DNA from: Voacanga thouarsii
Lineage: Eukaryota > Streptophyta > Magnoliopsida > Gentianales > Apocynaceae
Length of the DNA: 64,000 nt
Reading direction: 5' to 3'
Assembly: GCA_026120185.1 (NCBI GenBank)
Contig: JANUWF010002121.1
Coordinates: forward strand, 372,001-436,000
The number at the start of each line of letters is the position of its first letter. Position 1 is the stretch's first letter. Position numbers and translations under genes: made by a program. Positions 23,843 through 34,450 of this stretch are shown one piece after another. The notes below the pieces were generated by a model, which did no database searches, was not told the DNA's origin, and worked only from the letters and a program-made list of their open reading frames with translations.

Positions 23843-25683
23843 TGTGAAACCCCACCTAATGCCAACCCTAGAGTAAGGGGGTCGGGATGCATATCATATT
23901 ATTTTGCATGAATATATATATTTTTGAATGATTTTATGTGCTTTAGAATTGTGGATTATAGGTTAAAATGCTTAGTTACGCTTATTGAGTATGAGGGGTA
24001 AAATGGTAATTTTGCTTGAGGTCCGAATAGGAAGATAACTTGAAGATTAAATAAGAAAAATATGTAGGTGAGAAAATAAGAACAAGAGTTGTTGTGGTTT
24101 AGTGGTTAGAGCTTTGGAATTAATCTCTAAGGTCATGAGTTCAAATCCCATCATTTAAGTTTTATCATGATTATCTTAATTAAGTTTGAATTTTTGTTTA
24201 TTGCATTCCATAAAAATTGGAATGTTGTCTTAGGGGAGACATGAGGAGAATGTTCTAAATCTTATCATTCTATCCTAAAAAGAATTCTAGAGGAATTCCT
24301 GTTCAATTTATTATCTCTAGCTTTGTCCTAGCATTTTCATAATTCAAATGAACCAAAACCTATCAAATCTTTCTTTTAAATTCCAAAAAAAATCTGTGAT
24401 AATTTCTCATCCTTGAATTTCAAAAATCAATCTTGGAGGAGGGAGGTTGGCCAAAAATAGGAGGGGAAATAGGAAGGGTTTCCAAGAGAAATCAATCACC
24501 ATGATAGAACCTTCAAATTCACCTTCATGTTGTTCATATTTTAGTGAAGGAAAATCTGGAAATTTTCTAGAATTTTTGCAGACCATCACTTAGAAAAATT
24601 CATCCAGTAAAACCACTCATTTGCTACAAGAAAAATGGTCATTTCAAGTGGCTTGAAGGCTGGAAAATTTGTACAATTTTCGGACTGCACAAACTGTGCA
24701 AACCAGGAAAAAATTCTGGGCATTTCGCAGCTTTCAATCAAGAAAATGAAGCTGTTTTAGTCCATCTTCAAGCCAGAAAAACTCCTCTGTATTTCTCCAA
24801 AAATAAGGCTGGAAAATAACCTTTGAAAGACCTTCAAACCCCCTCAAGAACCAGCTGCAAATCGGGCTGAAGAAGTGCGAAATTCTGCACAGAAATTCTT
24901 CACCAATCTTCGAAACTTTGAACAACTTGAAACCAGAATTTTTCCAGCTTTGCTTCCTTCAAGCCTAGGCCGAAAATCACCCTTCAACTTCTGTAAAATT
25001 GATCCTTGTTCAGCCATGGACTGAACATCATTGACCTTCACACTTACCTTGAATACATGGATTCCATAACCACACCTCAAAACCCTCTTAAGATCACTCT
25101 ATTCAAACTTTTTTGAACTTCAAAATAATTTCAGAATTTTACTCCATGAAAACACTCTTGTATCAAGCTAATGAACCAGAATTTTCTCTACCATTTAAGA
25201 CTAAATTTCGGCCAGCCTTGGAGCAATATTGACCTCCATTCATTTCATCAAAACCACCTTGTTCAACTGGCACCATTGAAGAGCATAGACACCTTCCTTG
25301 ATCAAACACCATATCTAACCTCCTACCTTAAACAACTCCACAACTTCCTCCATTTAAATTTCAAAAAAAAAATCTGATCGTTCTCTCTCCCACAAGCTGA
25401 AAAACAAAACTCCCATTCACCCTAGACCATTCAGCCAGCACCCTACCAGATTTCGTGAAGCATTTCTCTCACACTCTCTGCATTTTCACCAAGAACACAT
25501 ACTATACTTCTTCAAGCCTAAACCTACTCTAAACACCTCCAATCACTCTCAAATACTCCAGATCACTTCTATTTAATCCCTAGACTTCATTTCTAGTATT
25601 TATAACACAAAAACACGCCAACAAGAATTTTCAATCGGATCAAAATCAGCTTTTTCCTTGAAGGTCTCAAGAACATCAACAAG

Positions 25684-25746
25684 GTAATTCAAGAACAACC
25701 TTCTTGTTCATCCTTTTCTATTCAATTCTCAATATACCTTTCTAAT

Positions 25747-25815
<69 letters not shown>

Positions 25816-27059
25816 ACCGGAATGGTTGATCAACTATCAACCATGGCTGTTTTTCCGTTGGATCACTCAAGACTCTCCATCGCGCGTGGACCTTCTTTAG
25901 TCTTCATCAAAGTAATCGACAATCAAGTAATTATTCTTAAATCCTTCTTTTATTTCTGAATTCATGTCTTTTAGATGAGGATAGGAAGAATGGATATGAA
26001 TAGGAGATTGGGGATATGTATGTGAAGGAAAGGGATGGAGTTAAGACATAAGGATTGATGTATATGACTAAGTTATATGGATTTTCTTTGGAATCAATGT
26101 ATGCTCATCATAATTAATAAAATTTATGGATGTTTGAAGCATGTTAGATATTATGACACCAAGTGTGATTAGGCTCTTATGTTTCTATTTTCCATTGAAG
26201 CCATTAATGATGGTTATGCCTAGCAGGAAATTAGCCTTGTGATAGTATGAGATAATTCAAGCATATGTTCGTGAATGGATTGGTCTATTATTTGATGTTG
26301 GAAAATGTGTTTATGAATCTTTTCTAGCAATAGGAAAATCATGGTGAAAAATTATTTTCTTGTTAAGTCTAAGTTATTTTTATTAACAAATTTTATTACT
26401 TTAGTTAGAATTACTACTATATTTTTCTCTATAAAATTCGAAACTCTAGGAAGATTTGCATTGGATTATTAATTAAAATATTAATCTTTTAATTATCAAA
26501 GAAATAAAATCTTTTATTAAAAATAATATATATAATAATAAATAAATCGTTTATATAAATAATATAATAATAAATAAAATATTAGGATTAAATAATGGCC
26601 TTGTAGGCCCTAGTTAAAACTTTTACCTATATTCCTAAATATTATTTATATTAAAATCTACTTGTTATTTATCAATTAAAAATTAATATAATTCGTTTAT
26701 TATATTAATTTTATTTATTATTTATTATTTATTATCTATTAAAAATTAATTAAAAATTAATTATTTATTTACAATAAAGCTATTTTTAAATTACCATTTA
26801 TTAATATTATCTAGGGCTTGCTATTATTCAATATTCAAACCTTAGTTTATTTATTAATAATAACACTCAAGAATTATTATTTGAGTCTATAATTTATTAG
26901 CAATTATTTTAGAAACCCTAGTTATTTTAACTTATCAAACTAGACTTATTTTATAAAATTCTTTATCATCTAGCCTTAAAGCTTAGAACATTAGGGTTAG
27001 GATTATTTGTGTAAGTGAATATAGCTTGATTGTAACCTTATGTCTTGTGTTTACCCCAG
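25684..27059 (+). other. Putative LTR intron 1 in the D solo LTR
   Basis: This 1376-nt segment is bounded by AAG|GTAATT and a pyrimidine-rich TTTACCCCAG. Its 3' half is very AT-rich, as plant introns are. In the other D LTR the acceptor reads CATG instead of CAGG, so it may be lost there. Confidence 0.35.
25748..25812. repeat. (CT)n microsatellite in the D solo LTR
   Basis: About 32 CT units lie just downstream of donor 1. The D 3' LTR has an interrupted CT tract at the same relative place (37936-37993). Confidence 0.95.
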
Positions 27060-27113
27060 GCGGGGTTAGGTCAGTCTTGGAAGACTTTTGAATTTGAGCA
27101 AGCAAAGGATCAG

Positions 27114-27932
27114 GTAAGCTCCTGCATAAAACTTGTTTGTTGTAAAAGGTTACTATGGCAAGTATGTGAACACTGATTTGGTAAAGGCAATTAAGGACTG
27201 TTTTCCTACTTGTTTCAGTCAAACCAATTATTTGAAAATCAACAGGCAGTTTTACTCAAAACACTAAACTGTTTCTAAAACCAATTTTGACAAGGACTTT
27301 GGAAACCCTTAATTGCCATTTTCAAGTAAAGCTATGTTTTACCAGTTTTTTCCCAAGTGGGACAATTATTGTTGAGTACTCAATAAGGGTGGGCTAGTAT
27401 TACTAGTTTTGAAGAGCAAGAGTGAGTCTTCTGGCAGGAAGCCACCTCCAGAAGATAAAACTCAACTTAGAGAAACGTCAGTACTACTTAGTCATGCCGG
27501 TTCGAGCTAGCAGTTTTTATTTCAGTCAAGTGACTGTGTTTTGCCAGAATGGACACCCAGTTGTTGTTTGGGTATGGAGAAGGAGGAGTATCTTGCCTGG
27601 TAGGCCGATCACCTACCTTTTGTCAGTCTGCACAAAGTGTCGGCATTCTAACTGGCAGTATTCACAAAGTGTGGCATACTGACCATCCGATTATAGGGCC
27701 CAACGTGTGGTAACCCATAATCCTTTCTTTTGAGTGGTTGATCTTATAAATTATGTATGGCTGGAAAAGCCAAAAACACCACTCTTGTTTTTTACTAATG
27801 TTTATTGCTTGCCAATATTTCTCTTATAAAGTTTTCACATTTTACATCTACGAACTGTTTTCACTGAACACCCAAAGCACACATGGACTTACTGAGATTT
27901 TTATCTCATCACCTTTTATGCCATGTTTTCAG
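27114..27932 (+). other. Putative LTR intron 2 in the D solo LTR
   Basis: This 819-nt segment is bounded by ATCAG|GTAAGCTCC and ATGTTTTCAG. The equivalent in the D 3' LTR is 795 nt. The putative exon between introns 1 and 2 is 54 nt (27060-27113). Confidence 0.45.
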
Positions 27933-28192
27933 GTCGATCCTACTGTGGAGATGAATAGCTAGATTTGTTGCCTATGCTTTGAAGACTTTATGTTATTTTT
28001 CTTATGTGTTATTTTGAGAGATGGTAGCGAACAATTTATTTTGGATTTGTTCATGTATTTTTGGGTTGTAATAAGTTCAATTTTAAAGTATTACTTTTAC
28101 TTTCTTTTGTGTGACCTAGTTATAAAGACCCCTTGTTCTTTGGATGGGGCGACATCCCCGGCCCTTTCGGGCCTAGGTAGTTGGGTGTTACA

Positions 28193-29200
28193 CCTCTTCT
28201 GTCCATCCCCAGTATATCAGTACTTGACATTTCCGCCCATATAATTCTTCATACGGTGCCATCCCAATCGATGCCTGATAACTATTGTTATATGCTAATT
28301 CTGCATGCGGTAAACACTCTATCCAGTTGTCTCCAAAGTCCAAAATACACGCTCGAAGCATATCCTCCAATATCTGAATGACTCTTTCGGATTGACCGTC
28401 GATCTGCAGATGAGCAGAGGTGCTGAACTTCAATGTAGTACCCAAAGACTCCGAAAACTTGTTCCAGAATCTTGAAGTGAACCTGGGATCCCTATCTAAT
28501 ACGATGCTTGACGGTACACCATGTAACATTACAATTTCCCTGCTATAAGTCTGAGCTAACTTTTCCATCGAGTCTGTTACGTTCACCGGTATGAAATGCG
28601 CTGTCTTGGTCAGTCCGTCCACTACCACCCAAACTGCATCCTTGTGCGACTTGGTCATCGGAAGGTCAATCACAAAATCCAGAGTCACTTGTTCCCATTT
28701 CCACTCGGGAATCGATAACGGTTGCAATAGACCTGCAGACATCTTGAGCTCCACCTTAACTTTCTGGCATGTCAGACACATTGACTCATACTGAACCATA
28801 TCTCTCTTCATTCCAGCCCATCAATATTTCTTCTTCAAATCATGATATATCTTTACTTCCCCAGGGTGTATGGTATACCTGCTCCTATGAGCTTCGTCCA
28901 ATATCCTCTTCTTTAAGTCTTGGGTGTTAGGTACACATTTTCGGTCCTGAAAATACAATATCCCTTTCTTGTCGGTCTGACTTCTCTTCCAATCTCTTTT
29001 TCTTTGAAAACCTGAAATTCCACACTGTCCTGCTGGGCTGCTACAATTTCTTGCTCCAGATCAAGCTTCATGATCAAGTAACTTACACAGATCTTCCCTT
29101 CTTGAACTTCTGCATCATGCTCTAGGATTTCCTACATTGCCAACACTTCCTGAATTCTCAAGTATGCGATCCTCTCTTTACGACTCAAAGCGTCAACTAC
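28193..29200 (-). pseudogene. E internal 1: integrase core and zinc-binding domain
   Basis: The reading frame 28188-28811 contains CLTCQKVKVE (Cys pair of the zinc-binding domain), TLDFVIDLPM (first catalytic Asp), SSIVLDRDPRF (second Asp) and DGQSERVIQILEDM (Glu), so all three catalytic residues are present. It ends with YGRKCQVLIYWG at the solo LTR junction. The His part of the zinc-binding domain is at about 28800-28900. The RNase H to integrase linker with stops fills the rest. The protein is cut by the D LTR and cannot be made whole. Confidence 0.88.
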
Positions 29201-30351
29201 CACATTCGCTTTGCTAGGATGGTAATTAATGGGACACCTATACTCTTCCAAGAACTCCATCTATCTACGCTGTCGAAGATTCAAGTCCTTTTGAGTGAAA
29301 ATGTGCTTCAAACTCTTATGGTCGGTGAAGACTTCATAATGGGCTCCGTACAGATAATGTCGCCACTTCTTCAGGGCAAATACTATGGCTGCCAGCTACA
29401 AATCATGGGTCGGATAATTGACCTCATGCGGTTTCAGCTTCCTAGACGCATAAGCAATGACCTTCCCATTCTATATCAACACCGCTCCCAAACCTTCCTT
29501 GGATGCGTTCTGTGTAGTGCATAGGGCTTGTCGGCCTCGGGTAAACTCAGCATTGGCGCTGTAACCAATCTCCTTTTAAGCTCTTGGAAACTTTTCTCGC
29601 ACTTCTCGCTCTAAGCAAAGGCAATATCCTTCTTTAGTAGCCGCGTCATCGGTGAAGCCAGGGTAGAGAAATTCTTAATTAAACGGCGATAATACTCAGC
29701 CAATCCAAGAAAACTTCGTATCTCGGTAGTATTCTACGGTTGCTTCCAATTAGCTATGACATCTACCTTGGCAGGGTCCACCTTGAACTCATCCTTAGAT
29801 ATCATATGGTCAAGAAAGGATATCGAGCTTAACCAAAACTCACATTTACTGAACATAGCAAAGAGCTTGAATTCCCCCAGCTTTTCCAGAACCAATGTTA
29901 AGTGCTCTGCGTGATCCATCAGATTCTTGGAGTAGATTAAGATATTGTCGATGAAGATGACCACAAACTGGTCCAAATATGGCTAGAAAACTTGAAGCAT
30001 CAAGACCATGAAAGCCGCTGGTGCGTTAGTTACACCGAACGGCATTACCACAAATTCATAATGGACATACCGCATGCTAAAAGCAGTTTTGGGAATATCT
30101 TCCTCCTTAATCCTCCCCAGGTAGTATTCTTGCCGCAGGTCCAATTTTGAAAAGCAAGCTTAGCCTTGAAGTTGATCAAACAACTCGTCGATCACGGGTA
30201 AAGGGTATTTGTTCTTGATCATTAAGTTGTTCAGTCCCCGGTAATCGATACATAATCTCAAAGTACCATCTTTCTTCTTAACAAACAACACCGGTGCTCC
30301 CCACGGTGACGTACTCGGTCGAATATAGCCTTTCCTCACCAACTCTTCCAT
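29200..30351 (-). pseudogene. E internal 1: reverse transcriptase and RNase H (broken)
   Basis: 30160-30351 has [19 protein letters not shown] and [16 protein letters not shown]. 29734-29976 has the polymerase motif [10 protein letters not shown], so the second catalytic Asp is Asn (codons GAC AAT). RNase H spans about 29210-29560 with several stops and a frameshift. The closest relative in the window is internal 2 at 47150-48170, which keeps FIDD. Confidence 0.88.
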
Positions 30352-30924
30352 TTACTCTTTCAATTCCTTCAGTTCTGTCGATGCCATCCGGTATGGGGTT
30401 CTTGACACAGATTCCGCTCTAGGAATTAGGTCCACGGTAAACTCGACTTCCCATTCAAGGGGTAATGAAGTGAGCTCAGCAGGGAAAACGTTTGGAAAGT
30501 CTTTTACCACCTCCATACTCTTCAAGGTACACTGATCCTTGGGTTTGTTCAGAAGATATGCCAGATATCCTGTACATCCTTTCTTTAGCAGCTTTAAAGC
30601 CTTAGCACCAGTAATTAAAAATTTCAGCTCCTTTACCCGTTTACCATTAAATTCAATCACATCTCGCCTGGGTCTCACAAATTGCACCATCTTGGCCTTA
30701 CAATCAACATGAGCTCCGTGCTTCGACAACCAATCCATGCCCATGATCAGGTCATAATCATCAATGGGCAAAATTATAAGGTCTTCTTTCAGAATCTCCT
30801 TCCCTACCTTAACTTCATAGCTTTCCATTAACTCACCCACTTCTACCACTTTCCCAAGGGTGTGCTTACTACTAAGGTATAAGGCAATTTCTTTCCTTCC
30901 CAACCCAAATGCGATGCACATACT
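30352..30924 (-). pseudogene. E internal 1: protease to RT linker, truncated
   Basis: The minus strand reads VGKEILKEDLIILPIDDYDL, then IMGMDWLSKHGAHVDCKAK, the GAKALKLLKKGCTGYLAYLLN linker and [16 protein letters not shown] leading into RT. Upstream of codons equivalent to 48805 of internal 2 the sequence is replaced by filler and the D element, so the catalytic part of the protease and the C-terminal half of gag are missing. Confidence 0.85.
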
Positions 30925-30960
30925 TACATGCGATGCGATGCACATACTACTAAGGTATAG
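30925..30960. other. Filler DNA at a deletion junction
   Basis: This stretch repeats nearby pieces: gcgatgcacatact (as at 30911-30924) and tactactaaggtata (as at 30867-30881). On its left is E protease sequence and on its right D ORF0 sequence. It has no counterpart in the second E body. Confidence 0.75.
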
Positions 30961-31126
30961 GTCTTCTTTCATTCCTTCCTTCAGCCGAGTTGAGACCGGA
31001 GAGAGCTCTAGGAGCCCTGGGAAGGAGCCAATGGAGGGATTTGCTAGCGGGGACGGAGTATATTTTTCTAAGAACACTGGGGGTTGGTTGTATGAGGCTG
31101 ATGATGAGGGTTCGGACGAGGATTAG
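30961..31126 (+). pseudogene. D ORF0, C-terminal fragment
   Basis: About 55 codons remain, ending at a TAG at 31124-31126. The end reads GDGVYFSKNTGGWLYEADD followed by acidic residues. The GWLYE block corresponds to GWLVEP near the C-terminus of ORF0 in E and F. It sits 259 bp before the gag ATG, as ORF0 does in the other families. It is what is left after the 5' deletion. Confidence 0.65.
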
Positions 31127-31385
31127 AGAACTAAGAGTTATTTTGTTTTAGATGATTATTTATTTGTTGTCTTTCAAGAGCTAGTATGTCAAAGATTTTC
31201 AATTTTATGCTCTATTCACAACTTTGGATTTATGCAAGTCAATTTTTGAAATCAAAATTTATGAGCAATCCTTTAAATAAGTTGCATCTGACTTCTTTCT
31301 ACACATACTTGGATTTGTATGCTTGCACCACTAAAATGATTTGATACTTGAGTGCATACATTTAACATCTAGGGTATGGTATAGA

Positions 31386-32540
31386 ATGGCACCCAAGAGA
31401 CGTGCAGCTTCTTCAGCCAGAAGGATTTCGGAAGTAGACCAGGTAGCACCGGAAGTTGAAACTGAACAGATGTAATCACCCCATCAGGGTAATGGACAAA
31501 GTGATCCCGAGATGGGCATGGGGTCTGATGCCCCAGTAGATGTGTCAATGGGCCAGGCACTCAACAAAGTGGTCGAGATTCTTCAGACGCTGACCGAGAG
31601 AAGGCACCCTAGAGGGGAAGACGAGGCATTGGAGAAATTCTTAAAGTTCCAACCGCCTATCTTTACGGGTGAAGCTGAGCAAGACCAGAAGGCCGAGCAA
31701 TGGGTCGAACAAATGGAAGACATCTTTGCAACGCTCCAGTATTTGGAGGAGCGGATGGTTAAGTTTGCAGCTTTTCGATTGAGAGGGCCAGCTCGGGCAT
31801 GGTGCCAGCGGGTCCAAGAGGACTGGGTGATGGATGAGCAAGAATGGTCGTGGTCCAACTTCGTTGAAGCCTTCAGGGCTGAGTACATCCCTCAGTGGAT
31901 TGTGGAGAAGTGGGAGGACGAATTTCAGAATCTGAAGCAGGGGAGCATGTCAGTGGCTCAATATGCGGTGCAATTTATGCAATTGTCGAAATACTATCGA
32001 AGATTGGTCGACACCGAGCAGAATAGGATGAGGCAGTTCATCAAAGGGCTAAGACCGGAGCTGAGGAGAGTATTGGCACCTGCTCCACCGACATCTTACT
32101 CGGGGGCGGTGGAAGCAGCTACTCGCACGGAGAATGAGGACTGTAGTAGGATGGCGGCCAAGCCTTTCCAGCCGCCAAGGCAGCAGCAAGGACATTTCTT
32201 GAGGCCGCAATTTCAGAAGCGCCCTGCTAATCATCAATGGCAAAACCGGGGAAAGCAAGCCCGGACACACCAACTGGACCTGTACTGAACCTCCCGACTT
32301 GTAGGCAGTGTGGGAAGAAAGGCCACACCGAGAGGAATTGCTGGTCCAAGGGTGGAGATAGAAAGTGCTACTACTGTGGTGACCCGAACCACCTGAGGAA
32401 CACCTGCCTTAAGTTGCACCGAGTCAGGCAAGGGAACCCGGCTCAGAACCCAGGGCCCAACCGAGCTAACACCACGAGAGCATCCAGGGGTGGAGCACTG
32501 AAGCCACAAGTGAAGGCCAAGGTATTCGCTCTCAACAGAG
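31386..32540 (+). pseudogene. D gag with two zinc knuckles (broken)
   Basis: The start ATG at 31386 (MAPKRRAASS, basic N-terminus) matches the E start. Codon 30 is TAA (31473-31475). The gag core runs from 31640 to 32130: EQWVEQMEDIFATLQYLEER, the central FVEAFRAEYIPQ block, MSVAQYAVQFMQLSKYYRR and FIKGLRPELRRVL. A frameshift near 32240-32290 moves the frame. The two CCHC knuckles at 32300-32409 are intact (CRQCGKKGHTERNC and CYYCGDPNHLRNTC). These would bind the element RNA in the particle. Confidence 0.88.
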
Positions 32541-34450
32541 AGGAAGTTGGGGCTGATGCAGCGGTGGTGGAAGGTACGTTCACTATTCAACGACGTTCCG
32601 TTAATGCTTTGATTGATCCTGGCTCTACTCATTCCTATATAAACAAGTTGTGTGCATATCATTTGAGTCGGGATGGAGTTACCTTTCACTTTAGAAGTAA
32701 GCACACCTTTGGGGAAAATGGTGCAAGCGGATCGGTATGTGATGGATTGCAAGATTAAGGTGGGGAGAGAAAATCTGGATGGAGATTTGATTGTGCTAGA
32801 CATTGAGGAGTATGACTTGATTTTGGGGATGGACTGGTTAGCCAATCATGGGGCTAGGGTAGACTGTAAAAATAAGTCAGTTCAGTTCGTCAAGCCGGGT
32901 TATGATGTGTTAGAATTTAATGGCAAGAGAGTGAAAGAGCTGAAGTACTTGATTGTGGGGGCTAAGTCCAGGAAATTGTTAAGGCAAGGATGTCAGGGTT
33001 ATCTAGCTTACGTGATGAACAAGCCTAAGGACCAGTGCACTCTGGAGGACATGAAAGTGGTGAAGGATTTTCCCGATGTATTCCCAACGGAGCTTAATTC
33101 TCTACCTCCTAGCCGAGAAGTGGAATTCACAATAGACTTAGTTCACGGAGCGGAACCAGTATCGCGGACTCCATACCGGATGGCACCGACAGAGTTGAAA
33201 GAGCAGTTGGAGGAGTTAGTAGGACAAGGCTATATCAAACCGAGCACGTCGCCCTGGGGAGCGCCTATGCTATTTGTAAAGAAGAAGGATGGAACCTTGA
33301 GGCTATACATCGACTACCGAGGGCTGAACAATTTGACGATTAAGAACAAGTACCCTCTTCCACTGATTGACGAGCTATTTGATCAGCTGCAAGGCTCCAG
33401 TTGCTATTCCAAGTTGGATCTGAGGCAAGGTTACTACCAAGTGCGGATAAGAGAGGAAGATATCCCCAAGACAGCTTTCAACACCCGCTATGGACATTTC
33501 GAGTTCGTGGTGATGCCGTTCGGGGTGACTAATGCTCCAGCAGTATTCATGGACCTGATGCATCGAGTATTCCGACCTTATCTGGACAAGTTTGTGGTGG
33601 TCTTCATCGACAACATTTTGATTTACTCCAAGAGTCCGGAGGAGCATGCAGAGCATCTGAGGCTCGTATTGGAGAAACTGTAGAAGCACAAGCTGTACGC
33701 GAAGTTCAGCAAGTGCAAATTCTGGTTAGACAGTGTGGCATTCCTTGGCCACGTGGTGACTAAGAAGGGTATTAAGGTAGATCCGGCAAAGGTTGAAGCG
33801 GTATCAAATTGGAAGCAGTCAGGGAATATTACCAAGATCCGGAGTTTCTTGGGATTGGCTAGGTACTACCGAAGGTTTATCAAGGGATTCTCGACGCTCG
33901 CATCGCTAATGACCCGTTTGTTGAGGAAGGATGTTCCGTTTGTGTGCAACGAAAAATGCGAGAAAAGATTCCAAGAACTGAAGGAGAGACTAATGACAGC
34001 ACCGGTGTTGAGTCTACCGGAGGAGGGCAAATCTTACACGCTGTACACTGACACTTCGAAAGAAGGTCTAGGAGCGGTATTGATGCAAGACAGGAAAGTG
34101 ATTGCTTATGCATCCCGGAAGTTACGACCGCATGAAGTGAACTACCCTACTCACGATTTGGAGCTGGCGGCTATAGTGTTCGCCCTAAAGAAATGGCGAC
34201 ACTACTTGTATGGAGCCGAGTATGAGGTGTTCACCGACCATAAGAGTCTGAAGTATATCTTTACTCAGAAGGATTTGAACTTGAGGCAATGAAGGTGGAT
34301 GGAATTCCTGGAGGAGTACCGTTGCCCGATCAACTACCATCCCGGGAAGGCTAACGTTGTGGTGGACACCCTGAGCAAGAAAGTTGGAATGGCCAGACTG
34401 AAGGTGCAAGAAATGCAAGCAGTGCAAGAAATGCAAGCAGTGCAAGATGT
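32541..34450 (+). pseudogene. D protease, reverse transcriptase, RNase H (broken)
   Basis: The protease active site LIDPGSTHSYI is near 32610-32645, with Asp-Pro-Gly rather than Asp-Ser/Thr-Gly. A frameshift near 32670-32690 restores the gag frame. RT runs through 32673-33683 with the [26 protein letters not shown] and [14 protein letters not shown] blocks, and FIDN where FIDD is expected (codons GAC AAC). A TAG at 33681 and a TGA at 34290 (CGA in relatives) interrupt it. RNase H shows [13 protein letters not shown] (Asp), DLELAAIVF (Glu) and [12 protein letters not shown] (Asp). A linker after it carries a short tandem repeat (VQEMQA twice, 34403-34440). Confidence 0.9.

Larger units (their letters stand above)
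23843..28192 (+). mobile_element. D solo LTR (4350 bp) inside E integrase
   Basis: It starts TGTGAAACCCC and ends GGGTGTTACA, flanked by a perfect CCTCT duplication (23838-23842 and 28193-28197). The second E body at 46060-46080 shows the empty site (gcccttcttctgtcc). It aligns end to end with the D 3' LTR (35995-40309) but is clearly diverged, so it comes from a different D subfamily member. Plus-strand splice-like sites are donor 1 AACAAG|GTAATT (25684), acceptor 1 TTTACCCCAG|GCGG (27058-27059), donor 2 ATCAG|GTAAGCTCC (27114) and acceptor 2 ATGTTTTCAG|GTCG (27931-27932). The hairpin TCTTCTGG/CCAGAAGA is at 27427-27455. Confidence 0.92.

Noticed and set aside
30352..31077. 241-codon minus-strand open frame
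   Set aside because: It is a chimera: E protease/linker codons joined across the filler junction to the antisense strand of D ORF0. Only the part up to 30924 is real coding sequence.
32234..32845. 203-codon minus-strand frame opposite D gag/protease
   Set aside because: It is antisense to a recognisable gag zinc-knuckle and protease region and shows no domain of its own.
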